Shown: positions 29,981-40,516 of the stretch, piece after piece | Layout: every line of letters begins with the position of its first letter | Position numbering within the stretch: the stretch's first letter is position 1 | Origin: Chara braunii | Lineage: Eukaryota > Streptophyta > Charophyceae > Charales > Characeae | Assembly: GCA_003427395.1 (NCBI GenBank) | Contig: BFEA01000625.1 | Coordinates: forward strand, 163,304-210,227 | DNA length: 46,924 nt | Direction: 5' to 3' | The notes under the pieces: generated by a model | Told to the model about the DNA's origin: nothing | What the model saw: the letters and a program-made list of their open reading frames with translations, nothing else | Database searches by the model: none | Position numbers and translations under genes: made by a program

Positions 29981-31246
29981 ATATCGCCATCTCTGGCGTT
30001 GGAGACTTTGTTGCTTGGTGCGCTAATGAAGCTTCTACGCAGTAAGGATACATTGGCGCTGACTTGTTGTGGGCGACTCCCCGGTAGAGGGGAGCATCAC
30101 CGGAAGGCTGTGGCAACAGCATGGGAGTTGTGGCGAGAGCGGATGTATGCGAGATGATGAGAGCATGCTGACATGGCATTTTGGCTGAGTTGGCACTGAA
30201 TTGTATTGTGGGTGGTACCGAGGCTATGACCGGTCAAAATGCACGTCGGCTCAATTGGTGAGAAATATGTGGTTGGGGGCAGCTATCTTCAAGTACGTGA
30301 TCCCTTACCTTATCTTCCCATCTCAATCTCTTCTTACCGTGAGGAAGTGAGTCCAACTTGAGTGTCATTTTCTGGTACAGAAGTCGTGAGCACTCTACCT
30401 TGAGAGTTGACATTCTTCCTGGTGGCGCATCTAGAAGGAGAGGGCGGTACCTCCGAAGGGCCCTGGTCGAAGCACGGGTCACTGTCACCATGCCAACCCA
30501 TGAGAGAAGAGCATGCATGCTTTGCTGCTTTGTCCTTTAAGCTCTTGCTGCGCTACACAGGGAACGTGAACTGACCAGTCCTATGCACGACGTCTATGAG
30601 ACCGTCTATAAATTATTTCTGGCGGGATCTGATCTGAACAATGGTTATGATCGTCGTCTTGTCCGCGACGTTAAATAATTCATGAGGCCCTTGGGGGTTG
30701 TCCTTAAACTGCCTCTTGATCAGCGAGATCAGTCGTATGTAAGGTTTGTTGTACGCGAGGATAAGTAACGGGCAGTGCTGGTCATAAGCGGGGTCCTAGG
30801 CACAAGGGTGGGCCGTTGTGCACACGTAAAACATTGTTGCTTGATGATGCAGACAGGATCATTGGATACAGGGGAGGGAAGGTTCCAATTGGTGCTCGTT
30901 CATAAACAAGTTTATTTCCATTTATGTATACATCTGTGCACTTGATTTATTTTTATCTTTGATTAGTTGAGGTGTAACAGACTACTAACATCTGATAGAC
31001 AATATTAGTTTAGAACTGCAGTAGTCTACCATTGCCAGTTTTGTGTGATGCTGCTGTAGGAGAACTAATCGAAGTAGGAGTAGATCAATTGCTCAGTTTG
31101 TGTAAATGTCGTTGACACCACTTGATCAGTAGCCCGGGTGACTTGCCAAATAATTATTTATTTTTAATTGTTTTTCAACTCGGTTAGACACATGTTGTGG
31201 TAGGCTCCAGTGAGGGCATTAGTGCAGAGAGTGATCAGCTTAACCG
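29981..31246. other. Leader of element G
   Basis: About 1.27 kb lacks recognisable gag. A minus-strand reading between about 30770 and 30613 gives LILAYNKPYIRLISLIKRQF and more before a stop. It looks protein-like but is unidentified and may be captured or inserted sequence. The rest is AT-rich and noncoding by eye. Confidence 0.45.
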
Positions 31247-32104
31247 ATGAGCAGTTCATATAGTGGTGAAGGGACAGCTGACGATAGGACACAAACACGG
31301 TGGGATACACGAAGGATTCCAGTAGTGTTTCAGGTTCTGCTACCAGGGGACGGCAGAGGGTTCTGGGCCGAAGCAAGGGCCCGAGATTTGCAGATCGCTA
31401 AGGAGGCAGTAGCAGCTGCAGAACAAGTGTTGGTTTTAGCCGCAGCTAGCACGGTAGCAATGGCTGCATCTTCAGCGACCTCTCAAGGTCAACAGATGTC
31501 AGGAACCTTATCTGGCTCCTTTATCCCATCCACTGGGATTAGTGCAGGACCTTCCACCAGTCAAATGGCGGGCTCGCCGTACAGATCGCCACCTCCGCGC
31601 ACTAGAGAAGCCATACATCTCCAGCGTGTGGAGTTTATCACTAGTATGCTTAACGATACGAAGAAGTACGTCCAGACTTGTCAAACATTGCAAGAGTTAC
31701 TCAAGCCCTTGCCCATTCCTGCAGATTCGGAAGATAGTGTCTTCATGGATTTCATGGATACCCTCGTGACCAGCAAGAGTGGCAAGAGGCACATCTTCGT
31801 CATAGTGGACAGGTTCACTAAGTATGGTAGACGAATAGCCATGCTTGAGACAACAAGAATTGAACACATCATCAAGCTATTCATGGATAACTGGGTGAGT
31901 GATTTTGGACTACATAAGACCATTGTGAGTGATAGAGATGTCCGTTTCACGAGAGAAATGTGGAAGAAGGTTGCTGAACAGATGGGCAGCCAACTCCAAA
32001 TGACCTCCGGGAATCATCCCAAAGCAAATGGTCAAGCGGGACAGATGAACCGTGTGGTACAGCATCTACTGAGGCATTACATCAAGCCCAACCAAGATGA
32101 CTGA
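31247..32104 (+). CDS. Gag-integrase fusion protein of element G (DDE lacks Glu)
   Basis: This 285-residue frame starts MSSSYSGEGTADDRTQTRWD. Residues 40-80 are Ala/Glu-rich helix like gag of these elements, and residues 80-120 are Ser/Pro-rich. From about 130 it is integrase: KYVQTCQTLQELLKPLPIPA (end of the zinc-finger region), VFMDFMDTLVTSKSG with Asp168, HIFVIVDRFTKY, IVSDRDVRF with Asp229, and GNHPKANGQAGQMNRVVQHL. The position 36 after Asp229, where Glu is required, is Gly265 (GGA at 32039-32041). The fusion is in frame with no stop at the junction. The stop at 32102-32104 replaces a likely Trp, and the integrase text continues beyond it. As it stands the protein should not catalyse strand transfer. 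Confidence 0.7.
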   Translation: MSSSYSGEGTADDRTQTRWDTRRIPVVFQVLLPGDGRGFWAEARARDLQIAKEAVAAAEQVLVLAAASTVAMAASSATSQGQQMSGTLSGSFIPSTGISAGPSTSQMAGSPYRSPPPRTREAIHLQRVEFITSMLNDTKKYVQTCQTLQELLKPLPIPADSEDSVFMDFMDTLVTSKSGKRHIFVIVDRFTKYGRRIAMLETTRIEHIIKLFMDNWVSDFGLHKTIVSDRDVRFTREMWKKVAEQMGSQLQMTSGNHPKANGQAGQMNRVVQHLLRHYIKPNQDD

Positions 32105-32830
32105 GAAACTTCCTCTCATCGCTAGTCTGTACAATAACGTTGTACATAGCACCACCGACGTCAGTCCCAACCAGCTGCATTTGAGGTGGAAGCCTAGATC
32201 TGCTATGGACTCCCTCCTACCTGAAAACCGACCCAATGCAACACCTGCAACCATTGAATTCGGTGTCTAGTATGAGAAACAGTTGCAGCAGGCTGTCGAG
32301 CACATTAGAAAGTCCCAGGAGGCAATGATTGCCTCCAAGAACAAACACCGACGCTATTCACATTTCAGGTAGGGGAACGTGTCTGGGTGAAGGCTAGCGA
32401 ACTGGGACAGGAATTCGATATCTCTAGAAAACTAATGTCGCACTACTTTGGTCCTTGGGAAGTCCTTGATATCGTGGGTAGTGACATGGATGGTGCGTCG
32501 TATGTCATTAGAATCCCTGGTCACCTACACACTTTACCCTATATTCCACGCTTCCAAGCTTGCACCTTTTGCTGAGACAGAATAGTTTCCATCAAGAAGG
32601 TGAATGCTGGCCCCAACCATGGATGGCCATGTGGACGTCGACGATATTCTAGAACACAGAGACTTGTTTGTTCTCAAACCTGTGGGCAGAGGAAGACCGC
32701 CCAAACCTGGGAGAGAGTACCGGGTCAGGTTCAGGCATCACACAAATCTGAAAGATGATCGTTGGCTCACAAGACAGGAGCTGATTAAGACAACCCCTTA
32801 GATCGTAGCAGAATACGGACGAAGACTAAA
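32105..32830 (+). pseudogene. pol: Element G integrase C-terminus and chromo-like tail
   Basis: After the stop, text in a neighbouring frame reads EKLPLIASLYNNVVHSTTDV and SPNQLHLRWKPRSAM, then, after another stop, GNVSG and WVKASELGQEFDISRKLMSH, YFGPWEVLDIVGS, and finally GHVDVDDILEHRDLFVLKP and EYRVRFRHHTNLKDDRWLTR. This is the usual end of integrase with a divergent chromo-like module. Several frame changes and stops make it nonfunctional as assembled. Confidence 0.75.
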
Positions 32831-32899
32831 GGGGAAGGCACCTGCGTAGAAGCATCTCTTAGCGGACTTTAAAAGCCAAGGGGGATGGCATGCGAGGAG

Positions 32900-34005
32900 T
32901 GAGCCCTCACGGGGTCCTCATCAGACATGCACGTGTTCTGGGTTGAGGCCCCAACAAGCCTTGTGCCCGCCTTAAGTGAAGGCGGGCCTGAATATCCACA
33001 TGAGGCCTAGTTTCAACATTTTTCCATATGTGGGTACTCAGGCACTTGCAGCACGCCAATTGGTTACAGAGAATCGTGAGCCCTCAAGCTCTTTCCAGAA
33101 ACAAGGGCTGCGCTGTACAGTTGAGTCCAGGGCCCAGTGGTTGCACCCTGGGCACACAGTGTGAGGCCGACACCATGCAGCGGCCACGAACGAATGAGAA
33201 AGCAGCATTGTCGTCACACCTGAGCCGCGAGCCAATGAGGAAGCAGCAAACACTTGGAGACTGCGTGTTGCCTGAGAGTGCCTAACCGCACGAGACCCAG
33301 GCCCCTAACTGTAGAGGCGGGCCTAGGCGCAGACATTGGGACTGGACTGGAAGCTACTGGAAACTTCCTAGCCAGGCCCACACAGACACACAAGGGCTGC
33401 ACTTTCCATAAAGGAAAGAGGCCAGCCCAGGTGAGGGCATTCTGGCCTTGGCAGGCAATGCGGACACGCTGCTTCGTTTGTTGCACCAGTGTTTGCGTCG
33501 ACCTGCTGGTCGGACGAGCGCACGGGAGCTCAGGTGAGGGCACTACGGTGGCAGTGGGTGCAGAGCGGCCATAGCCAGGCTGAGCGTGCAGGTTGCTGGT
33601 CATGGTGATGGTGAGTCTTTCGGGTAGGAAGCGCATGAGGTGGGGATCCAAGGGGTGATGAGGGGAGGAGAGAGAACGTACCTCGTGTATGTTGGTGGTC
33701 GGCATTGGTGTTGACGTCAGGTACATTGGTCTTCAACGTCAAAGCGATCCACTTGCAAGAACGTAGACAAGCTAGATAGGCTGAGTAGGATAGGCTGGGC
33801 GTTGGGAACCAGAGAGTGAGTGCAACATTGGATACAGTGTTGGTGTGACCAAAGAGTGGCAACATTGACTTCGAGGTCATTGTATTGCTCTTATTTGTAT
33901 GGTATCTTGGTGCATTGAGCTCTCTCCTTGGTACATGACTATCCAAGCTACTTCATGATTTTGCATTCTGGATTTTTGTCTATCGCTCTCGCTCATATTC
34001 CTTGC
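32900..34005 (+). repeat. 3' LTR of element G
   Basis: It has the same length as the 5' LTR and the same terminal bases. It is preceded by gcgaggag and, further upstream, aagccaaggggga, either of which could serve as polypurine tract. Confidence 0.85.
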
Positions 34006-34140
34006 ACTAAGCCTTTCTGGTAACGGCCTGCCAGGTGCGGCAGGCGGCCTTTTAATGAAGGGAGGGCACTTCACTGTCTTTTGCCAAAACTGGAAGTGCC
34101 CTTCATTCTTTGTGGCACGTGAGGGTGGGAGGGGTTGCGG

Positions 34141-34143
<3 letters not shown>
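34006..34143. other. Short flank with two hairpins
   Basis: gcctgcc (34026-34032) pairs perfectly with ggcaggc (34039-34045) across six bases. gaagggagggcacttc (34058-34073) pairs imperfectly with gaagtgcccttc (34093-34104). No gene seen. Confidence 0.55.

Positions 34144-34212
<69 letters not shown>
34144..34212. repeat. (GA)n microsatellite bordering the assembly gap
   Basis: More than thirty GA dinucleotides run up to the first N. Confidence 0.95.
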
Positions 34213-35071
34213 NNNNNNNNNNNNNNNNNNNNNNNNNNNNNNNNNNNNNNNNNNNNNNNNNNNNNNNNNNNNNNNNNNNNNNNNNNNNNNNNNNNNNNNN
34301 NNNNNNNNNNNNNNNNNNNNNNNNNNNNNNNNNNNNNNNNNNNNNNNNNNNNNNNNNNNNNNNNNNNNNNNNNNNNNNNNNNNNNNNNNNNNNNNNNNNN
34401 NNNNNNNNNNNNNNNNNNNNNNNNNNNNNNNNNNNNNNNNNNNNNNNNNNNNNNNNNNNNNNNNNNNNNNNNNNNNNNNNNNNNNNNNNNNNNNNNNNNN
34501 NNNNNNNNNNNNNNNNNNNNNNNNNNNNNNNNNNNNNNNNNNNNNNNNNNNNNNNNNNNNNNNNNNNNNNNNNNNNNNNNNNNNNNNNNNNNNNNNNNNN
34601 NNNNNNNNNNNNNNNNNNNNNNNNNNNNNNNNNNNNNNNNNNNNNNNNNNNNNNNNNNNNNNNNNNNNNNNNNNNNNNNNNNNNNNNNNNNNNNNNNNNN
34701 NNNNNNNNNNNNNNNNNNNNNNNNNNNNNNNNNNNNNNNNNNNNNNNNNNNNNNNNNNNNNNNNNNNNNNNNNNNNNNNNNNNNNNNNNNNNNNNNNNNN
34801 NNNNNNNNNNNNNNNNNNNNNNNNNNNNNNNNNNNNNNNNNNNNNNNNNNNNNNNNNNNNNNNNNNNNNNNNNNNNNNNNNNNNNNNNNNNNNNNNNNNN
34901 NNNNNNNNNNNNNNNNNNNNNNNNNNNNNNNNNNNNNNNNNNNNNNNNNNNNNNNNNNNNNNNNNNNNNNNNNNNNNNNNNNNNNNNNNNNNNNNNNNNN
35001 NNNNNNNNNNNNNNNNNNNNNNNNNNNNNNNNNNNNNNNNNNNNNNNNNNNNNNNNNNNNNNNNNNNNNNN
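34213..35071. other. Assembly gap (859 N)
   Basis: Continuous N. The true length is unknown. It follows a (GA)n tract and precedes poly-G. Confidence 0.99.

Positions 35072-35102
<31 letters not shown>
35072..35102. repeat. Poly-G run after the gap
   Basis: Thirty-one consecutive G directly after the N block. A sequencing or gap-filling artefact is likely, since two-colour chemistry reads no signal as G. Confidence 0.8.
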
Positions 35103-35695
35103 CGTGTGTGTGTTCGTGGTCGCCCTTGGAGTGGCGGGAAGGGTATGGACCAGTGTGCATTAGTCAGCCATTGACGGGGGTGTACCCTGCTGTCGTCAGG
35201 CGACTCCAGGGCCAAGTTTGCGATCTGCAGGCAGGCCAATGGTGCCCATGGGATGTCGTTACCAATGAGGAGTCTCACCAACACTTTATGAAGGCTTCGC
35301 TTTCCTTCTCAGGGTCGAGGATTCCTAGACCCCCTGCAACGGGCCTCTATCTGTCCTGGCCTACAGCCAGGGCCTATTCGGTTATTTGTCAGTTCGGCCT
35401 GTGGGACCAGGCCGTGGCTTGACCCCACAGGCCGTGTACTGTTTCAATCCAGTCCACTCCTGCCCGGTACCACTGTCGGTACCAGGCCAGTCCAGTCCAG
35501 TCCAATCAGTCCGCTGGGGGTATACCCCAGCTGCAGTCTGTATTTCGTCATTCTTCACTTTTGCACATCTTGGAGTACGTGCGTGTTGAGTCTGCGTCGG
35601 AGCTGCGCTGTCCCTTCCAGGTCCATCTCTACCACCTCCTTCGTCAACCCTTCTTCTCCATCCTGACGGACCGCCATCCCGGTGGGTCCGGCACA
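35103..35695 (+). repeat. 3' part of the 5' LTR of element H
   Basis: The end ...gtgggtccggcaca at 35695 is followed two bases later by a PBS, so the LTR terminates here. The sequence contains LTR-style signposts such as a ccagtccagtccagtcc run at about 35487-35503. Its start is inside or left of the gap. No second copy was found in the window, so the left extent is unsupported. Confidence 0.6.
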
Positions 35696-35696
35696 C

Positions 35697-35711
35697 TGGT
35701 ATTAGAGCGGG
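35697..35711 (+). other. Primer-binding site of element H
   Basis: TGGTATTAGAGCGGG is one transition away from the TGGTATCAGAGC core complementary to initiator tRNA-Met. Confidence 0.75.
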
Positions 35712-36084
35712 AACGGTCCTCGGTCCAAACTGCCCACCCTCCCGTAACAGGGAGAAATCGGTGTAATCCCGACAGTGGGATTTTCAGCATTTTGCAGGGC
35801 GGGAACAACGAAAAAACGGGGAAAAACAGTAGCGTGCACAGGCGGACACGTGGCGAAAAAGGGAGCTGCCATCACGACGCGTGCATGGGAGCGCCAAGGC
35901 CAAGGCCGCCGCACGCGTGCGCGGGCTACACGCCCACGCTGCCCCGCTCCCGGATTATTATTATCAAGATCCAGGATGTTGCAGCTGCTGCTCACACACG
36001 TGTGTGGCCAGTGCCTTAACACACTAGCCAAAGTCACAATATGAGCTGATATTGTGGCTTCCTGCTGTTGAAGAGGTGGCACAA

Positions 36085-36235
36085 CAACTATCTGCCCCCA
36101 CCCCCCGGTCGGTGAGCGGCGAACAGCGTGCGGGAAGGCAACTATTTGCTCCCCCCCCCCCCCCCCCGTCGGTGAGCGGCAACCAGCGTGCAGGAAGGCA
36201 ACTATTTGCGCCCCCCCCCACCCCCTCCGCCGCCG
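36085..36235 (+). repeat. Three-copy 54-60 bp tandem repeat with C-runs
   Basis: Units start with caactat at 36085, 36139 and 36199. Each contains a poly-C tract of variable length, and the first two also contain gtcggtgagcggc, a cagcgtgc block and ggaagg. The period changes with the C-run length. Confidence 0.85.
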
Positions 36236-36479
36236 GGTGGTGGGTGCTGCCTCCTGCACACGTGGTTGGCACGTGCTGCCTCTCTGCAGTGCCACGTGGT
36301 AACTTGCTGTGGATCTTGAAGACCCCCCTAGGCTAGGGGGCTGCACTACAGTGACATCTGGGTGGCTGATTAAGATTTCAGCCCACCCCAGATTTTTTTA
36401 TTGCAATAGCATCAGGCCAGCAACATCTTGAAGCCCAAGATCCTGGATCTTGGTGGTGCTCTGCTTTTGGCCACCATCC

Positions 36480-36960
36480 TACCACTAACCTACTCTCCCC
36501 CAACCCCTTTTCTCTCCACCCCTCCCATCATCTAATCATCTTTTCTAACCCTACCACTACTCTCTCCTCCTACCACCCTCTTCACTCATCGTCCACAACC
36601 TTTTTCTCTCCTCTCCTCCCCACTCACCATCTTCTACTAATCTCATCTACTCCTCTCCACCTTTTTTGTATCCTTCTCTCCCATTCTACCACCCTCATCT
36701 CCCTCTTCCCCCCCTTAACTACAACCCCATCATCTCCTCCATCTCCCCCTTCGCTCTTTTTCTTTTTCTCACCTATTTCTCTCTTTTCTTTTTACTTTTT
36801 CATCCCCCCTCCCCCCCAACTTCAAAAATTTTCTGTTTTTCTTCTTTTTATTTTTCTTTTGATTTATATTTCATCCTTTTTCCAAAAATTCGAATTATCT
36901 TATTCCCCACCTTCTTTTCTCATTTTCTGATTTATTTCATTTTATTTTTTTATTTATGCT
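36480..36960 (+). repeat. Pyrimidine-rich low-complexity block
   Basis: The plus strand is overwhelmingly C and T, with blocks such as ctctcctc and tttttc. An open frame at 36666-36962 reading Phe/Leu/Ser/Pro is a composition artefact. Confidence 0.8.
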
Positions 36961-37034
36961 GAAAATTTGAATTTCTTTGCGGCACCCTCAAATCTGATTA
37001 GGAGTTAGTCATTCTTGCTTTCGACACACATTTT

Positions 37035-37400
37035 GACCGCGTGGGGGTAATGAAGTGCTACCAAAATTTTCTTTTCTTTTCTTTTACTTAGTATTTTCAG
37101 CACGTTTTGACCCCTTGGGGATTGCAAAGTGCTGGCAAATTTTTCTAATTTTGCTTAGTCTTTCTTCTTGACGGCACACTTCGACCCCATGGGAGTAAGG
37201 AAATGCTGCCAAAATTTTTGGGAAAAAAAAAAAAAAAAAACACTTAGTCTCTCTTCACCCCCTCATCTACTTATTTATTTATTTATTTCTAAAAATTATC
37301 ATTTGCGGCATTGTAAAACTTAGTGTGCTTCTCTTAGTCTCTCCTTCCTCTTTACACCTTTGTGACCCCGTTGGGGTAGGAAAATGCTGCCAAAAATTCT
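37035..37400 (+). repeat. Four-copy repeat with 74-bp period and a small hairpin
   Basis: Copies of a gaccccNtggggtaNNaaa(g/t)gctNcCAAAATTTT-like core start at 37035, 37109, 37183 and 37364. The first three are exactly 74 bases apart. The last is displaced to 181 bases by an A-run and extra sequence. Each core contains CCCC facing GGGG (or CGC facing GGG in the first), able to form a tight hairpin. Confidence 0.85.
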
Positions 37401-37860
37401 AAAAAAATAAGTATTCTTTCTCTTCTCACCTTTTGCTTATTTCTTTCTTTATTTATTTTTATTATTTTTTATTTTTTATTTTTATCTCGAAATTTCACTC
37501 TTTATTTTATTTTTTCTCCCTCTCCCCTCCATGGTTATTATTTTCTTTTCTTGATTAGGTCGCCGCTACCCTCCCCTAACCACTTGAACCCCGGATAGGG
37601 TTTTCTTAGGGTTTCCTTAGGGGTTTTCTAGGGTTTAGGGTTCTCCTAACCCCCCTACTCCCCCGCCTCCTCCCGTCGGGCACTCTGGACCCGAACGACT
37701 CTCTCCCCACGACCGGATTCGTGCCACCATCTCAAGTGTGACCCGCTGGTCACGGGGCGAGAGGACACACGACCACCCACTCCGCCCTCGCGGTCCCCTT
37801 CCTCTCACCGGTGGTCCCCTATCCCCATACCACAGCCCATCTCTCCCCCCACCTCCCACA

Positions 37861-39330
37861 ATGTCTACCTCTCTTCCTCCACCGTCCACGGACAGGGCTA
37901 CAACTGAGGAGCTCATCGCGGCGCCGTCCACCTCTCAGGCGTCCACCCACCCGACGGTCCAGGGTCAGCCCTTTGTGGATCTCACGGACCTTCGCGTTGT
38001 CCTTGCGTCTCTCCTTGCACCTCTGCAAGCACGACTCGATGCACTTGCACCCCTGGAGAGGCAAGTCAATGCGCTCGCCCTTGAAGTTCACCGCCTCAAG
38101 GGTTCTCCTCATCGCTCTCAGACCCCATCCCCTACCGTCTCGACGTCCAGCTCTGCACGACTCCAGGGACGGAGACGTGGCGATTCGTCCTCCTCCGCGG
38201 GCCAGGTCCAGCACTCCCCCTCCGCAGTGGTGAGTGCTGCTACCGCTCAGACCATACCGTCTGTTGCGGCACATCCCTTGGCTCCCGCCGCTTCCGCCAC
38301 CCCGGTCGCTTCGGCCACTGCCGCATGTGCTGTCGCCCAGATACCGGTATCTGGGCAGGCTGTTTCATCTACCCACACCGGTGCTGCTTCCTAGCTTCCT
38401 GCACCGGTCGCGACACTACGGCCTGGAGTTCTTCCTCCTCCCGCTAGGGTACTCTCTTTGCCCCCTCCACCTCCGACCCCGCGCACCCAACGGGTGGCTA
38501 CCCTACAGGCCACCGTGGCGCAACTCTAGGCAGATATTTTCTCCCTGAGACAGCCTCACCCTTCACAGGCTGCTCACCCTTCTTCTTCTTATACCGCCCC
38601 TCCCACCTCTGTCTTGCTGGCTCGTTTCCCTCGATCGGCTCCCCCCCCTCTACCCGACTACCTCGCTACTCCGTCACAGTTGGCTGCGGTTGTTGCCTCC
38701 ACGTGTGCTGGACCGTCCACCAGCAGCCCCGACTCTCAGCCTGCTACCACTTCCACGTCTACACCGGCCTCGACATTTGCCACCTCAGTGCAGGCCCCTT
38801 GACCTATCTCCCCTTGCCGTCAGCACAGCGGTCCCACCCTTGTGCGTTTGTCAGACATACCCGACTTCGATGGTACTATGCATGTGTCGCACTGGTTGCA
38901 GGCTGCCACACGTGCGCTAACACTGACTGACACTCGTTCGGAGTTGTGGTGCTTCGCGTTCGCAACTAAATTGCGAGGCAGCGCGTTCTCCGCATGGGAG
39001 AACTATTATACCCATTGTACTTGCTCACGTGAGGATCCCACTATCACGGATTTCACTGCGTTCCTCCATGACCACTACGACACTCTCCGCGATGCGACAG
39101 ACGCCTTAGATCGGGTCACCCAGACGCAGTGACGCGGGTCCTCCGCACCAACTGATCTTGAGCGTCACATTAGAGTGTTTCAGGATGCCCGCCTCATTTG
39201 CGATGAGGCACTCCTACCTGAGGTCCTTTTGACCAACAGGTCCGTAGTCAATCTTCCTCCTCGTCAGTTTGCTCACTTCATACGACAGGAGGATGTCACG
39301 TTCTACTCAGTGAACGCCATGATCTTCTTC
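37861..39330 (+). pseudogene. gag: Element H gag
   Basis: One frame runs from MSTSLPPPSTDRATTEELIA through LRVVLASLLAPLQARLDALA (helical), a Ser/Pro/Ala-rich linker, and the gag core LSDIPDFDGTMHVSHWLQAA, SELWCFAFATKLRGSAFSAW, TDFTAFLHDHYDTLRDATDA and LERHIRVFQDARLICDEALL. It is interrupted by in-frame TAG or TGA codons at about 38392, 38527, 38800 and 39130. The contexts allow CAG-to-TAG and CGA-to-TGA origins. No CCHC knuckle or protease active site appears before RT, so that region has been deleted. The ATG at 37861 is chosen because the text before it looks like leader. Confidence 0.75.
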
Positions 39331-40336
39331 GCTACGATCCACTCTGTCCCGAGGTTGAACTCATCTCACTGGAGCCCGATCCCCCTGACCCTTCCTTCAT
39401 CTTCGCGGCTCCCATCTCCACATGCACCCGTTAGCCTGCAGATACCCCCTCGACATCCCAAGTCCCTTCACCGGTCACTATCGAGTCCACCCATACATCT
39501 GGTGCCGACGCAGACGTTGAGGAACTCATGCGGTTCATGACCGACTTAGAGCCCGCCGTTCGCGATTTGATTCAAGAGTACCACGACGTTTTCCCCCCAT
39601 ATTTCTCATACAGCGGATCCCTCCCATGCGTGGTGTTGAGCATTCTATCCAACTCGTGCGTGACTATCGTGTCCACCATCAGGCACCCTACCGACTCTCG
39701 ATTCCAGAGGCGACGGAACTCAAGCGTCAGCTTGAGGAGCTCCTTCGACTGACTTTCATTAAACCCAGTCACTCCCTTTGGGGTGCACCCGTCCTCTTTG
39801 CTCGCAAAACGGATGAAACTCTTCGCCTTTGCATTGACTACCTCGACCTTAACCGTTACACGGTTAAGAACAACTATCCCATGCCATGCGCGAATGAGCT
39901 ATTTGACCGTCCGGTAGACAACCACTTCTTCACGAAGATCGATCTTCGTAGCGACTACCACCAGACCCGCATAGCCACAGAGGACCAACCGAAGATCACC
40001 TTTTGGTCGTGCTTTGGCCACTACGAGTTCACGATGATGCCATTCGACCTCACCAATGCACCCGCCACCTTCCAAACGACGATGAACGACATCTTCAGGA
40101 ACATCCTTGAAGAATACGTTCTCGTATACCTGGACGACATCTTGGTCTACAGTCGTACCCTAGAAGATCATCTTAGACACCTCCGCAATGTCCTACAACG
40201 CTTACGCAAGCATGACTTATATGCCAAGCTTAGTAAGTGTCACTTTGCCGAGCGCAAAGTGGACTTCCTAAGACACCATGTGTCTGACCAGGGTCTCCAC
40301 ATGGAAGACGCGAAGATCACTGCTATTGCGGAGTAG
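39331..40336 (+). pseudogene. pol: Element H reverse transcriptase
   Basis: After a short linker in shifted frames (FMTDLEPAVRDLIQEYHDVF), the 236-codon RT frame at 39626 begins MRGVEHSIQLVRDYRVHHQA and includes PEATELKRQLEELLRLTFIK, LWGAPVLFARKTDETLRLCI, FFTKIDLRSDYHQTRI, EFTMMPFDLTNAPATFQTTM and VLVYLDDILVYS. YLDD is intact. The frame ends at a TAG where the family has Trp (AIAE-W-PVP). Beyond it, LRSFLGLTSYY is followed by unrelated text near 40396, so part of the connection domain is lost. The fingers-palm is the best-preserved RT in the window. Confidence 0.88.
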
Positions 40337-40516
40337 CCCGTCCCCACATCTGCCAAGCAGCTTCGCAGTTTCCTAGGCCTCACTAGTTACTATAGTAATC
40401 CCATCTGGGGATACGCTAGGTATTCCTACGTCCTTACCTCCGCCCTCCTCCGAAAGAGTCCGCCATGGTTTTGAACACCCCTCTGCGAGGATGTTTTTCG
40501 AGCCCTCAAGAAGGCG

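Larger units (their letters stand above)
28853..34005 (+). mobile_element. Element G: Ty3/gypsy deletion derivative with Gag-integrase fusion
   Basis: Two LTRs of identical length (1106 bp, 28853-29958 and 32900-34005) start TGAGCC and end TTGCA. CTAA abuts both outer edges (28849-28852 and 34006-34009), a probable 4-bp target duplication. A PBS follows the first LTR. The interior (about 2.9 kb) carries a gag-like N-terminus fused in frame to an integrase core, then the integrase C-terminus and a chromo-like tail. Protease, RT and RNase H are missing. An alternative LTR start at the TGGCATGC at 32886 after a purine run is possible, but the equal lengths favour 32900. Confidence 0.85.
35712..37860 (+). 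other. Long leader of element H
   Basis: About 2.1 kb lies between the PBS and the gag start. It holds a C-run tandem repeat (36085-36235), a pyrimidine-rich block (about 36480-36960) and a hairpin-bearing 74-bp repeat (37035-37400). No coding motif was recognised. Plant Ty3/gypsy leaders of this size are known to be mostly noncoding. Confidence 0.65.

Noticed and set aside
33877-35422. Very long open frames across 34213-35071
   Set aside because: They consist mostly of unknown residues from the N gap plus GA and G repeats.
36666-36962. Phe/Leu/Pro-rich plus-strand frame
   Set aside because: It arises from the pyrimidine-rich block and resembles no membrane protein beyond composition.
37819-38274. 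151-codon minus-strand frame over gag of element H
   Set aside because: It is antisense to the gag frame and lacks any motif; the arginine-rich content mirrors the Pro/Ser-rich sense strand.
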